Assembly: GCA_963931105.1 (NCBI GenBank)
Contig: OZ007004.1
Span: forward strand, 2,480,001 to 2,544,000
Source: UMGS1590 sp900552455
Lineage (GTDB): Bacteria > Bacillota > Peptococcia > Peptococcales > Peptococcaceae
DNA: 64,000 nucleotides
Direction of reading: 5' to 3'
The translations under genes were made by a program, and so were the position numbers. Numbering within the stretch: the first letter of the stretch is position 1; each line of letters starts with the position of its first letter. Shown here in pieces: positions 26,264 to 39,727 of the stretch. Under the pieces are notes generated by a model. The model saw nothing but the letters and a program-made list of their open reading frames with translations. It was not told where the DNA came from and made no database searches.

Positions 26264-27031
26264 ATGAACGATCTCTTACATCTTGGCGGTAAGGATTTCA
26301 CCAGCCGCCTTATTCTCGGGAGCGGAAAATTCTCCCTCGATCTTATCACTGCTGTTATCGAAGAAGGCGGCGGCGAAATCATCACGCTGGCGCTGCGCCG
26401 TGCCAATCCTGATGGCGCGGAAGACATTCTCACGCATATTCCTGAAGGTGTAACGCTTCTGCCAAACACCTCCGGAGCGCGCAACGCCGAAGAGGCTGTG
26501 CGTATCGCAGAGCTTTCCCGTGCCATGGGCTGCGGCAACTGGGTCAAGGTGGAAGTCATCAACGACAGCCGCTGGCTGCTCCCGGACAACGCTGAAACAG
26601 TCCGCGCCACAAAAATGCTCGCTGAACGCGGTTTCGTCGTGCTCCCTTACATGTTCCCAGATCTCGACACAGCAAAAGCGCTGGTTGATGCCGGTGCTGC
26701 TGCTGTTATGCCGCTGGCGGCACCGATCGGCACCAACCGCGGCCTCGTGCACAAAGCAGAGATCGCCGAGATCATCGCAAACATTGACCTTCCGATCATT
26801 GTCGATGCCGGCATTGGCAAACCAAGCCAGGCTGCTGAAGCCATGGAAATGGGCGCTGACGCGATCATGTGCAACACAGCCATCGCCACCGCTGGCGACG
26901 TTCGCATGATGGCTCGCGCTTTTGGACTGGCCACCCAAGCTGGTCGTCTCGCTTATCTCGCTAAACCTGGCCGTGTGCTGACAGATAAAGCCAGCGCATC
27001 CAGCCCACTCACCGGATTTTTGGAGGACTGA
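26264..27031 (+). CDS. thiG: Thiazole synthase ThiG
   Basis: 255 aa TIM-barrel enzyme that joins dehydroglycine, deoxyxylulose phosphate and ThiS-thiocarboxylate into the thiazole phosphate. Signatures are FTSRLILGSGKF, LLPNTSGARNAEEAVR, the Schiff-base Lys in NWVKVEVI, VLPYMFPD, PLAAPIGTNRGL and VDAGIGKPSQAAEAMEMGADA. It lies 52 bp after thiF. That gap has three copies of TGCTCTTA (26212-26241) just before the ribosome binding site. Confidence 0.96.
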   Translation: MNDLLHLGGKDFTSRLILGSGKFSLDLITAVIEEGGGEIITLALRRANPDGAEDILTHIPEGVTLLPNTSGARNAEEAVRIAELSRAMGCGNWVKVEVINDSRWLLPDNAETVRATKMLAERGFVVLPYMFPDLDTAKALVDAGAAAVMPLAAPIGTNRGLVHKAEIAEIIANIDLPIIVDAGIGKPSQAAEAMEMGADAIMCNTAIATAGDVRMMARAFGLATQAGRLAYLAKPGRVLTDKASASSPLTGFLED

Positions 27032-27034
27032 AAA

Positions 27035-28213
27035 ATGATCGCAGAAACTTGGGATGTTATGACTTATCGCGAGGGCATGGACGAACTCGATCCATCCACC
27101 CTCAATACCGTACTCGACGCCGTAAAGGCGTACGATCCAGACAGCTATACGAGCGCAGATGTCGAAAGAGCGCTCGCAAACGACGAATGCTCATTAGAAG
27201 ATTTCAAAGCGCTCTTATCCCCTGCCGCCGAACCATATATTGAAGAAATGGCACAAAAGGCCCAGGCTATCACCCGCGCACGTTTTGGCAACAGCGTCTC
27301 CCTCTTCACGCCGTTGTACATTGCCAATTATTGCGACAATGGCTGCATCTACTGCGGTTTCAACTGTTCCAATAAGATCAAGCGCAGCGCCCTTTCCCAC
27401 GACGATCTTGTGAAAGAGCTCGACACCATTGCGGCCACCGGTCTGCAGGATATCCTCATCCTCACCGGCGAATCCCAGCGTATGAGCAGCGTGGAATGGA
27501 TCGGCGAAGCCATCAAGCTCGCCGCTGAACGCTTCTCCACCGTCGGCATCGAGATCTATCCAGCCAACGTCGCCGATTACAAATATCTCCACGAATGCGG
27601 TGCTGACTTCGTCACTGTTTTCCAGGAAACCTACGATCCTGTAAAATACGCCGAAGTCCATCTACGCGGCAACAAGCGCAGCCTGCCATACCGTTTCTAC
27701 GCGCAGGAACGCGCCCTCATGGGCGGTTTCCGCGGCGCTGGCTTTGGTGCGCTCCTGGGGCTTTCCGACGATTTCCGTAAGGACGCTTTCGCCACCGGCC
27801 TGCACATCGAACTCACTCAGCAGAAATTCCCTGAAGCCGACCTCGCTATCAGTGTGCCACGCATCCGTCCGTTTGTAAACGAAGAAGAATCCGATGCCCG
27901 CGAACACATCACCGACGCCGTGCACGAAACGCAGCTCCTGCAGATCATGTGCGCCCACCGCATCTATCATCCACAGATCAGCATGACCATCTCCACCCGC
28001 GAGCGCCAGGGATTCCGCGACGCCGCTGTGGACATCTGCGCCACCAAAATCTCTGCCGGCGTTCACACCGATGTTGGCGGTCATACCGAAGATGAGACGC
28101 AGACCGACGCTCAGTTCGATATTTCCGATCCTCGCAGCGTCGACGAAGTGCATCAGGCCCTGCTCGAAAAAGGCCTTCAGCCTGTCTACACCGACTACAT
28201 CCACGTCGGCTGA
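27035..28213 (+). CDS. thiH: 2-iminoacetate synthase ThiH (radical SAM, anaerobic glycine-imine route)
   Basis: 392 aa radical SAM enzyme splitting tyrosine to 2-iminoacetate for ThiG; the oxygen-independent alternative to ThiO, fitting an anaerobe. Cluster motif CDNGCIYC (CxxxCxxC, about residues 98-105) in NYCDNGCIYCGFNCSNKIKR. LTGESQRMSS, VFQETYDPVKYAEVH and the C-terminal SAGVHTDVGGH block are family hallmarks. Its start is three bases after the thiG stop, with GGAGG inside the end of thiG. Confidence 0.95.
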   Translation: MIAETWDVMTYREGMDELDPSTLNTVLDAVKAYDPDSYTSADVERALANDECSLEDFKALLSPAAEPYIEEMAQKAQAITRARFGNSVSLFTPLYIANYCDNGCIYCGFNCSNKIKRSALSHDDLVKELDTIAATGLQDILILTGESQRMSSVEWIGEAIKLAAERFSTVGIEIYPANVADYKYLHECGADFVTVFQETYDPVKYAEVHLRGNKRSLPYRFYAQERALMGGFRGAGFGALLGLSDDFRKDAFATGLHIELTQQKFPEADLAISVPRIRPFVNEEESDAREHITDAVHETQLLQIMCAHRIYHPQISMTISTRERQGFRDAAVDICATKISAGVHTDVGGHTEDETQTDAQFDISDPRSVDEVHQALLEKGLQPVYTDYIHVG

Positions 28214-28218
28214 CCGCA

Positions 28219-28818
28219 ATGAAGCTGATCTACGTCACCGAACGACGCCGCATACAGGGCGACGCCCACGACTACCTCTCACGGCTGCTTTCCGGTCGTC
28301 CTGACGCCCTGCTCATCCGCGAAAAAGATCTTTCTCCCGAGGAACTCATCCGCTTCGCAGCGCCTCTCGTGCCAATCGCGGAGCGCTGTGGCGTACCATT
28401 GATCCTACGCGGCAACGCGCAACAGGCGCGCCAGCTCGGCATCTCTCATCTGCAGCTATCCTTCGCAGAAGCGATCGCCGTGCCCCTGCCGCAGGATTTT
28501 GACAACATCGGCGTTTCCGTGCACAGTCTCGAGGAAGCCCTCACAGCCCAAAAACTCGGCGCCGACACCGTCACCTACGGCCACATTTTCACATCACCGT
28601 GCAAGCCAGGGCTTCCACCACGAGGCACCGCCGCACTTGATGAAATCGTTCGCGCCTGCACCATCCCTGTCTATGCCATCGGCGGCATCACCGCAGACAC
28701 CCTGCCCTTCTTACTCCCAATCCATCCGGCAGCCGCCTGTCTTATGAGCGCCAGCATGACCGATCCGGAACCGGAGACCCTCACCACGCGTCTCCGTCGC
28801 ATTCTCGAACGAGCATAA
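28219..28818 (+). CDS. ThiE/TenI family protein, probably thiazole tautomerase TenI
   Basis: 199 aa TIM-barrel of the thiamine phosphate synthase superfamily. The loop YGHIFTSPCKPGLPPRG matches the TenI-type G-H-I/V-F-x-T-x-C-K-x-G pattern better than the ThiE-type G-P-x-F-x-T-x-T-K. LLIREKDLSPEEL and VYAIGGIT are shared by both. TenI aromatises the thiazole tautomer released by ThiG, which suits its place at the end of a thiS-F-G-H operon. If the genome lacks another ThiE, this protein could do that job instead. Followed by a strong terminator. Confidence 0.85.
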   Translation: MKLIYVTERRRIQGDAHDYLSRLLSGRPDALLIREKDLSPEELIRFAAPLVPIAERCGVPLILRGNAQQARQLGISHLQLSFAEAIAVPLPQDFDNIGVSVHSLEEALTAQKLGADTVTYGHIFTSPCKPGLPPRGTAALDEIVRACTIPVYAIGGITADTLPFLLPIHPAAACLMSASMTDPEPETLTTRLRRILERA

Positions 28819-28824
28819 ACAGAA

Positions 28825-28870
28825 ACACCTCAATGACCGATTCACCACTCGGTCGTGGAGGTGTATTTTT
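28825..28870 (+). terminator. Terminator of the thi operon
   Basis: Stem ACACCTC / GAGGTGT with an inner GACCGA / TCGGTC pair and a TATTTTT tail, six bases after the tenI/thiE stop. Confidence 0.88.
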
Positions 28871-28879
28871 GTTGCACTG

Positions 28880-28907
28880 AAAAAGCGCCCTCGCAATGCG
28901 AGAGCGC
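28880..28907 (-). terminator. Terminator of the taurine (xsc-tpa) operon
   Basis: Minus-strand stem GCGCTCTCGC / GCGAGGGCGC with a two-base loop, then TTTTTC, 30 bases after the tpa stop. Convergent with the thi terminator. Confidence 0.88.
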
Positions 28908-28936
28908 CTCGTAGCACTTATCTTAACGTGTTAGGA

Positions 28937-30292
28937 TTATTTGCAGAACTGTTCGTCTGCCCAGGTCAGAACTTCGTCGAGGATCTTCATAGCTTCGCGG
29001 AGTTCTTCTTCGGTGATGATCAGTGGAGGGCAAACCTGGACAACGTTGTCACGGCCATAGGTGTAGAAGCCGTTTTCTTTCAGCTTAGCGATGACAGAAG
29101 CCTGGTTAGGGTTGCCAAGACCGTATTCGTCGATTGGTTCCTTGGTTTCTTTGTTCTTTACGAGGTCGATAGCGGAGAAGAGACCGATGTAACGAACGTC
29201 ACCAACGCAAGCGTGTTTTTCTTTCATTTCTTCGAGGATTTCGCCGAGAACCTTGCCCTGCTTCTTAACGTTTTCGAGAACGTGATGATCTTCGAAGTAG
29301 TCCATGGAAGCATAACCAGCTGCGCAAGCGAGTGGATGACCCTGATAGGTCAGGCCGCAGCCGAGAACGTTTTCGTCGAAATGGCTAGCAACCTTTTCGT
29401 CCATGATAACGCCGCCGAGCTGTACATAACCGGAGTTAACGCCCTTTGCGAAGGTGATCATGTCAGGGGATACGCCCCAGTTCTGGATAGCGAACCATTC
29501 GCCGGTACGACCGAAACCAGCCATAACTTCGTCGCAGATCATGAGAATGCCATACTTGTCGCAGAGAGCGCGAACGCCAGCGAGATAACCTTCTGGATAG
29601 ATGATGACGCCGTTAGCACCAACAACGGTTTCAAGGATGATGGCAGCGATCTTGTCGTGACCTTCAGCGATGATGGTCTTTTCGAGCATCTGGAGATAGT
29701 ATTTGGTTTCATCGGCTTCGCTTGCGAAGTTGATTTCTTCACGATATGGGAATGGGCCGAAGAAGTGGATAACGCCAGGAGCGTTACCACCGATTTCAGC
29801 GGAGAAACGACGGCCGTCACCGGAGACGTTACCAGCGGTGATGGTAGCACCATGGTAGGAACGATACATGGACAGAACTTTGCCCTTACCGGTAGCAAGA
29901 CGTGCCATCTTGATGGCGTTTTCGTTAGAGTCAGCACCACCGTTGCAGAAGAATACGCGGGTCATACCTTCTGGAGCCTTTTCAACGATTCTCTTAGCGA
30001 GAGCAGCACGGATGCCTACGGACTGACCAGGAGCAATGAAGCAGAGGGTTTCAGCCTGTTCTTTGATGGCATCGATGATGTACTGGTTGTGATGACCAAG
30101 GTTCATGTTAACGAGCTGGGAGCTCATGTCGTAATATTTCTTGCCGTTGTAATCCCAGAAGTAGATGCCTTCAGATTTTTCGACAGGAATGATCTTGGTC
30201 AGTTTTTTCTGAGCAGACCAGGAATGCATGTTGTACTTGTGGTCCATTTCAAGTACTTCTTCACGAGTAAAGGTAGGCAGTTTGTAAGCCAT
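28937..30292 (-). CDS. tpa: Taurine--pyruvate aminotransferase (class III PLP aminotransferase)
   Basis: 451 aa. Transfers the amino group of taurine to pyruvate, giving sulfoacetaldehyde and alanine. Class III features are CNGGADSNENAIKMAR, SYHGATITAGNVSG, ICDEVMAGFGRTGEWFA and the PLP lysine in ITFAKGVNSGY. The N-terminus (MDHKYNMHSWSAQKKLTKIIPVEKSEGIYFWDYNGKKYYD) is of the omega-amino-acid:pyruvate type. Substrate choice is inferred mainly from the adjacent xsc gene; beta-alanine or other omega-amines are possible alternatives. Codon use is strongly biased, suggesting high expression. Confidence 0.9.
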   Translation of the reverse strand: MAYKLPTFTREEVLEMDHKYNMHSWSAQKKLTKIIPVEKSEGIYFWDYNGKKYYDMSSQLVNMNLGHHNQYIIDAIKEQAETLCFIAPGQSVGIRAALAKRIVEKAPEGMTRVFFCNGGADSNENAIKMARLATGKGKVLSMYRSYHGATITAGNVSGDGRRFSAEIGGNAPGVIHFFGPFPYREEINFASEADETKYYLQMLEKTIIAEGHDKIAAIILETVVGANGVIIYPEGYLAGVRALCDKYGILMICDEVMAGFGRTGEWFAIQNWGVSPDMITFAKGVNSGYVQLGGVIMDEKVASHFDENVLGCGLTYQGHPLACAAGYASMDYFEDHHVLENVKKQGKVLGEILEEMKEKHACVGDVRYIGLFSAIDLVKNKETKEPIDEYGLGNPNQASVIAKLKENGFYTYGRDNVVQVCPPLIITEEELREAMKILDEVLTWADEQFCK

Positions 30293-30308
30293 TAGTGATT
30301 ACTTCCTT

Positions 30309-30857
30309 TCAAATAAGTGGATTATTATGAGGATTTTGTTTCGAATAAACAATTTGCACGGCGTTCTTCAAAAGGCCTTCGCTTCTGGAGTATGCGAAGA
30401 ACTCAAAACCGATTTTGCAGCCAAAAGAACACATGATGCAAGGATCATTCGTGCAAAACATATACGCATCATCTTCAGCCATTGCGAAAAGCACATGTGC
30501 ATCACGCTCTGGTTTGATCATTTTAATCTGACCACCCATCACCGAACGCACATAGATCCATTCGATGTCATGATTTCCAGCTTCAGCGCCTTCTACCCAA
30601 ACATCAAATGTGTGGTTGTCCTTGCCACCAACGATGGAATATCGAACCGTATATTTTTCGCATTCACCAGGCAGCTTTGGCGCCACCTCTTTCCAATCCT
30701 CGCCTAGCGAATCGGCGAGTGTGCCATCTCCGAGCACATCCCAAACAAGACGTCCATCCGCCTTGTTTTGATACATGACCGGGATCGGAGAAAATGGCTT
30801 TGGAATACTGGTGCATTTGCTGCGAGTGATGCTTTCTTTTTTACGTGCAGTCTTCAA
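30309..30857 (-). CDS. Uncharacterised protein with a four-cysteine motif, between xsc and tpa
   Basis: 182 aa with no signal peptide or membrane segment. TTG at 30857 is preferred as start because GGAGG lies eight bases upstream; a later ATG (30776) would remove a basic, Ser/Pro-rich N-terminal tail. Near the C-terminus is C-x4-C-x2-C-x3-C (CTNDPCIMCSFGC, about residues 134-146), a likely metal or Fe-S site. A beta-rich middle (KYTVRYSIVGGKDNHTFDVWVEG) precedes it. It sits in one transcription unit with xsc (upstream) and tpa (17 bp downstream), so a role in sulfoacetaldehyde/sulfite chemistry or sensing is likely but unproven. Family not recognised. Confidence 0.8.
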   Translation of the reverse strand: MKTARKKESITRSKCTSIPKPFSPIPVMYQNKADGRLVWDVLGDGTLADSLGEDWKEVAPKLPGECEKYTVRYSIVGGKDNHTFDVWVEGAEAGNHDIEWIYVRSVMGGQIKMIKPERDAHVLFAMAEDDAYMFCTNDPCIMCSFGCKIGFEFFAYSRSEGLLKNAVQIVYSKQNPHNNPLI

Positions 30858-30887
30858 GTGTCACGCCTCCATTTTTGCAAAATAAAC

Positions 30888-30922
30888 GGCCACCATATTC
30901 ACGCCTTGTAAATATGGTGGCC
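30888..30922 (-). terminator. Strong hairpin between xsc and the Cys-motif gene (partial terminator or processing site)
   Basis: Perfect 12-bp stem GGCCACCATATT / AATATGGTGGCC, then GTTTATTTTGC on the minus strand. The imperfect U-tract suggests an attenuating terminator or RNA-stabilising hairpin that would leave xsc mRNA more abundant than the distal genes. Confidence 0.6.
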
Positions 30923-30978
30923 GAAAGACGTCACCCTATAGGCCTGACGCTATATAAACTTCGTGAGATTCAATGAAA

Positions 30979-32736
30979 TTAGTCGTTGAAGTGCTTAGCA
31001 TCGAGGTGTTCGTATCTTGGCAAGAAACGAGTTGGGAGATGCAGAGCGTCTTTACGGAATGGAGGAGCAAGCTTGGTGCCGTCGACACGTGCTTCGACAA
31101 CAACTGGCTTGGTCATGGAGATTTCGAAAGCTTTTTCGAAGGTTGGCTGGATGTCTTCAACCTTATCGAGGTAGAAGCCTTCAGCGCCCATTACGCGAGC
31201 GAGTTCAGCCCAAGATGGAGCCTGGATGTCGCAGCCGACAAAACGGTTGTTGTAGAAGTCAACCTGGTTCTTCTTTTCTGCGCACCATGCGTTGTTACGG
31301 AATACAACAGCCAGAACAGGGAGATTTTCCTGAACAGCAGTCATGATTTCGTAGAAGGACATACCCCAAGCACCGTCACCAGCGAGGGACATTACGTGAT
31401 GATCTGGGCAGCCGAGCTTAGCACCGAGTGCAGCCTGGAGAGCGAAACCAGTGTTACCATTGGTCAAGCAAGCAACGTGGAGACGTGGAGCGTTGAACTT
31501 CAGGTAGCTGTTAGCGGTAGAAGAAACGTTACCAATGTCGGTGGTTACGATGCAATCTTCAGGTTTAACTTTGCACATTTCGAAGAGCAGACGACGTGGA
31601 TGGATGGTACCTTCTTCAGGTTCTTCCATAGCGAGTTCTTCAATTTCAGCTTCCCAAGCGTCTCTCTTAGCTTTGATGTCAGCCATGCGAGCTTCGTCAA
31701 CTGGACGATCGCCAGCTTCTTTCAGCAGAGCGAGGAGACCTTCAGCGGTAACGCGAGCGTCGCCTACGATACCAACTTCAACTGGATGGGTACGTGCGAT
31801 CTGGTTAGCGTTAACATCGATCTGAACGATCTTCTGGGTGCCATCCTGCAGGAAGTACTTGATGTCATACTGTGGCAGGGTACCGAAGTAGGACAGACGG
31901 CAGCCGATAGCGATGATGCAGTCAGCTTCCTTGATGCTGTACATAGCAGCCTTGGAACCCATGTAACCGATAGGCCCTACCCAGTGTGGATCGCTGTAAC
32001 GGAAAGCGTCGTTGTGGAGGTAAGAGGTAGCAACTGGGCAGCTGAGGTATTCAGCGATTTCAGCAACTACGTCTACAGCGTCGGAGTCAACAACGCCACG
32101 GCCGTTGATGATGACAGGCTTCTTAGCAGCGAGGATAACTTCAGCAGCCTTCTTCAGGGATTCAGCATCTGGAATCAGGCCAGAAGTGGAACGATACTGT
32201 TCTGGAGGGAGAATGAAGTCGTTAACTTCGCCATAGAAGTAGTCACGTGGAACATCGAGGTAAACAGGACCGCGTTCTGCATACATGGTGCGGAATGCGG
32301 TACGTACGCAGTCAGCAGCACGGCTTGGATGAGGAATCTGGAAAGCCTTCTTGGTGATAGGCTTGAAGATAGGAACCTGATCTACTTCCTGGAAACCGTC
32401 CCAACCTACAGATGCGGAACCAGCGGAAGGACCGATGATCAGCATTGGGCTGTGAGCCTGATAAGCGGTAGCAACGGAAGTAACGAGGTTGGTGATACCA
32501 GGGCCGTTCTGACCGGTGCAGACACCAACTTTACCGGTTACACGGTTGTAAGCGTCCATCATGTGGCCAGCGGTGTGTTCGTCGCGGCAAGCGATGAAAC
32601 GAATGCCGGCAGCTGGGAATAAGTCGAGCATGTCCATGAAAGCGGAACCTACGATACCTGCGCAGTATTCAACGCCTTCCATTCTGAGCTGTTCAACAAT
32701 AGCTTCACTTGGGGTCATTTTCTGTTTTTCTGCCAT
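30979..32736 (-). CDS. xsc: Sulfoacetaldehyde acetyltransferase Xsc
   Basis: 585 aa thiamine-diphosphate enzyme. It converts sulfoacetaldehyde and phosphate to acetyl phosphate and sulfite, linking sulfonate breakdown to energy and to sulfite respiration. N-terminal domain with the catalytic Glu in CRDEHTAGHMMDAYNRVTGK and GQNGPGITNLVT. The C-terminal ThDP motif starts GDGAWGMS and ends near RNNAWCAEKKNQ. VGWDGFQEVDQVPIFKPITKKAFQ and NGNTGFALQAALGAKLG look like Xsc rather than acetolactate synthase. Start ATG follows AAGGAGG. Confidence 0.94.
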   Translation of the reverse strand: MAEKQKMTPSEAIVEQLRMEGVEYCAGIVGSAFMDMLDLFPAAGIRFIACRDEHTAGHMMDAYNRVTGKVGVCTGQNGPGITNLVTSVATAYQAHSPMLIIGPSAGSASVGWDGFQEVDQVPIFKPITKKAFQIPHPSRAADCVRTAFRTMYAERGPVYLDVPRDYFYGEVNDFILPPEQYRSTSGLIPDAESLKKAAEVILAAKKPVIINGRGVVDSDAVDVVAEIAEYLSCPVATSYLHNDAFRYSDPHWVGPIGYMGSKAAMYSIKEADCIIAIGCRLSYFGTLPQYDIKYFLQDGTQKIVQIDVNANQIARTHPVEVGIVGDARVTAEGLLALLKEAGDRPVDEARMADIKAKRDAWEAEIEELAMEEPEEGTIHPRRLLFEMCKVKPEDCIVTTDIGNVSSTANSYLKFNAPRLHVACLTNGNTGFALQAALGAKLGCPDHHVMSLAGDGAWGMSFYEIMTAVQENLPVLAVVFRNNAWCAEKKNQVDFYNNRFVGCDIQAPSWAELARVMGAEGFYLDKVEDIQPTFEKAFEISMTKPVVVEARVDGTKLAPPFRKDALHLPTRFLPRYEHLDAKHFND

Positions 32737-33337
32737 TATATTGCCTCCTTAAAAATTTAACGTTTCACCATCTCGCGATGGTGCCAACATTGTTTAACAA
32801 TAAAACATACAAAAAACATTGATGATGTCGTTGCCGTTCCGAAGTTCACTAGCAACTTAGTACACTATTAAGATAGCACACTATTTTTGCATTGACAAGA
32901 CTTATCCCAGGAATAGATGCGCCTGTCCGTCTATAAAAGACAGAAAAATAGGTTGCATTTATCGTATTTATGTCACATGTCGCTAAACTGTATTTTTCCA
33001 CTTATCGTCAACCCGCCATTTTAAGGGATTGTTTTATTCAATTTTGTCATTCGACAAAAATCCAGCGCATTTATTGCAAGTCCTATATGCAACACTTTTT
33101 CTCTTGCAGTTAATCCTTACGGCCTGTTTTTGTCCACTCGCAGAGAACAAAATATAGTGTTTTAATTATTGATTTTCACTCATAATCATGAATCAATCAC
33201 TATCCACGCCCTTGATGACACCCTAAAGTGCTACATATAGTAGCATCAATCCCTGTCCCCTTCCATGCACAGACTGCAACAAAAAAAGCTTGCAACACTT
33301 GAACGTATGCATTGCAAGCCAATAGTTGAAACATCAA
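32737..33337. promoter_or_regulatory. 600-bp gene-free region: xsc promoter with repeated operator-like motif
   Basis: Minus-strand promoter TTGTCA (32893-32898), 17 bp, TATCTT (32870-32875). Over and downstream of the -10 are direct copies TAGTGTGCTA (32874-32883) and TAGTGTACTA (32858-32867), 16 bp apart, and a half copy CTAGTGAAC (32844-32852). These could bind a taurine-responsive regulator. Near the xsc start a small hairpin (ACCATC/GATGGT) lies in the leader. From 32900 to 33245 there is AT-rich DNA with short inverted repeats (TGCTACATATAGTAGCA, 33230-33246) and no gene I can support. Confidence 0.6.
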
Positions 33338-33871
33338 TCAACGAAATCTTCTCCGCAGCCGAAAGAATTTCAGACACATCCGAACCACAGTGTAAATATA
33401 TACCAAAAACAGCAGCCAGTATAAACCTGTCAGCACAAAACTCTGCCCCACAAGCCCTGTTGAAACATACGGAATAACAATGATTGCCAGCACAATCAAA
33501 ATCGGCACCATCCGGCCAGCCCACACTCTTTTTACCATCTCCAGTCGCGATGCATCGTCACAAAAAATCCCCTCTTCATTTTCTTTCATCTCTGACGCCG
33601 GTTTTCGAAAATAACTGTATCCACCAAATTCCTGAACATATTCCCAACCGGCATCTGCGAATAGCTGTCGATATGCCTCAGCATCCTTACGCGCATCCTC
33701 ATTGTAATCCAATTGATAGATCACATCCTCTGGCTCGCATCGTTCAAATGTATAGAGAAAACCACCACTCACAAATTTCCATCCTTCACAATGCATTTTT
33801 CGCAGGTAGTCTTCCTCCGCTTCCCAATCCGCCACCGAGAAAAATTTAAGCGTTCGTTTCGTCGTTTTCAT
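33338..33871 (-). CDS. DUF2812 domain membrane protein
   Basis: 177 aa. The N-terminal half is a soluble DUF2812-like domain (TLKFFSVADWEAEEDYLRKMHCEGWKFVS, YQLDYNEDARKDAEAYRQLFADAGWEYV, GGYSYFRKP). The C-terminal half has two membrane segments (about 117-137 and 143-163) and a basic end (RLRRRFR). It starts ATG at 33871 behind GGAGGTG and overlaps the padR gene by 26 bp. DUF2812 proteins are regularly encoded next to PadR regulators; the biochemical role is unknown, perhaps an anti-regulator or stress sensor. Confidence 0.88.
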   Translation of the reverse strand: MKTTKRTLKFFSVADWEAEEDYLRKMHCEGWKFVSGGFLYTFERCEPEDVIYQLDYNEDARKDAEAYRQLFADAGWEYVQEFGGYSYFRKPASEMKENEEGIFCDDASRLEMVKRVWAGRMVPILIVLAIIVIPYVSTGLVGQSFVLTGLYWLLFLVYIYTVVRMCLKFFRLRRRFR

Positions 33872-34187
33872 GATCTCGCACCTCCATCATATTTTTATAT
33901 AATCGCTCGATACGCCCCATCTCCAAATCCAATACCTCACGACCAAGATCCGTAATTACATAGATCTTACGTTTTTGTTCCTCACGCACAAATCGGATCA
34001 AGCCATCCTTCTCCATCTTCGACAAACTACCATAAAGCGTTCCCGGCGTGATCACCAATGCCCCCTTCGTCAAGGCTTCCACTTCCTTCACAATATGATA
34101 GCCATGCGCTTCTTTGCGCAAACAAAGCAAAATATAAAACCCCGTCTCCGTCATCGGCACATACACCTTTTTGATATGCGGGTCCAT
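33846..34187 (-). CDS. PadR-family transcriptional regulator
   Basis: 113 aa from ATG at 34187, which has GAAAGGGGG at good distance; upstream in-frame ATGs lie in the promoter. Winged-helix PadR core: TGFYILLCLRKEAHGYHIVKEVEALTKGALVITPGTLYGSLSKMEKDGLIRFV, then EEQKRKIYVITDLGREVL, the wing. A short C-terminal helix serves for dimerisation. A near-perfect 14-bp inverted repeat flanks its promoter (34210-34259), so it probably represses itself and the downstream DUF2812 gene. Confidence 0.92.
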   Translation of the reverse strand: MDPHIKKVYVPMTETGFYILLCLRKEAHGYHIVKEVEALTKGALVITPGTLYGSLSKMEKDGLIRFVREEQKRKIYVITDLGREVLDLEMGRIERLYKNMMEVRDHENDETNA

Positions 34188-34209
34188 GAGCATACCCCCT
34201 TTCGAAAAA

Positions 34210-34259
34210 TTACATCGCACTGCAATATATCTCACCTCAAGTATAGCACTGCGATGTAA
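34210..34259 (-). promoter_or_regulatory. Inverted-repeat operator around the padR promoter
   Basis: Arms TTACATCGCACTGC (34210-34223) and GCACTGCGATGTAA (34246-34259) are inverted copies with one mismatch and enclose TATACT (about 34240-34245 on the minus strand). ATGTAA-type dyads are common for PadR proteins. Confidence 0.7.
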
Positions 34260-34301
34260 CGCACGTCAATACATATTATTCTTGAAATCAAAATAACGCA
34301 C

Positions 34302-34331
34302 AAAAAAACCACCCTGCACAAGCAAGGTGGT
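34302..34331 (-). terminator. Terminator of the rRNA operon
   Basis: Minus-strand stem ACCACC(TTGC) / (GCA)GGGTGGT followed by seven T, directly after 5S rRNA. Confidence 0.85.
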
Positions 34332-34336
34332 ATATG

Positions 34337-34453
34337 TCCTGGCAATGACCTATCTTCCCAGCAAAAGACCAGCAAGTATTGTCGGCGCTGAAGGGCTTAA
34401 CTTCTGTGTTCGGGATGGGAACAGGTGTGACCCCTTCGCTATCGTCACCAGGA
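34337..34453 (-). rRNA. rrf: 5S ribosomal RNA
   Basis: 117 nt on the minus strand. The ends TCCTGG / CCAGGA pair to form helix I, and the internal CCCATCCCGAACACAGAAG block is the universal 5S core. Last gene of the 16S-23S-5S operon. Confidence 0.95.
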
Positions 34454-34548
34454 TATTTAATTCTTTGAGTTTGCTTCTCGCTCCCTCAAAATTACACAGT
34501 AACTCTTCTTCTCTGACTAGCTCGCTTCCTTCGCTTTCCTTACCTCTT

Positions 34549-39285
<4,737 letters not shown>

Positions 39286-39727
39286 ATCTTACGAAGGGCT
39301 TACTCTAGCTCTTCTTTAATTCATTGTTCGGTTGCTTCTTTCAAAGCACTGGTTTGTTTCGCTTGGCTGTTTAATTTTCAAAGAACAGGGCCGCCGCTCT
39401 CGGCGACAGCTCATTTATATTACCACGGGCGGCATCTCTCTGTCAAGAACTTTTTTCAAGTTTTTTCAGGGAGCTTTGCGCTCGGGATTGACGTTTTGCT
39501 GTCAACGATTGGTTATTATACGCGCCTTCTGCGCTTTCGTCAACACTTTTTTCATGATTTTTTACAAAAACTTTTCACTGCTGTGGGCTGCGCTCTGCGA
39601 TTTATTTCTGGCAGAATAATATGATTCGTCTGGAATTAATATTTATTATTGTTTTCACCCTTGCGCGAGGGTTTCTGTATGGATTACAATGGGCTTATGA
39701 TCTTACATAAAGGAGGCCCTTGGTACT
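39286..39727. promoter_or_regulatory. rRNA operon tandem promoters and SDR gene upstream region
   Basis: No gene here. Minus-strand promoters: P1 TTGACG (39538-39543), 17 bp, TATAAT (39515-39520); P2 TTGACA (39441-39446), 18 bp, TAATAT (39417-39422), with an A/T-rich stretch upstream of P2. A boxA-like TGTTCTTTGAAAATTAAACA follows at 39369-39388. On the plus strand TACAAT (about 39685-39690) with a weak TTGCGC -35 may serve the 39728 gene. Confidence 0.75.

Noticed and set aside
28219..28818. Calling this gene ThiE without qualification
   Set aside because: The GHIF-T-x-C-K loop matches TenI better than ThiE; the choice is left open in the call.
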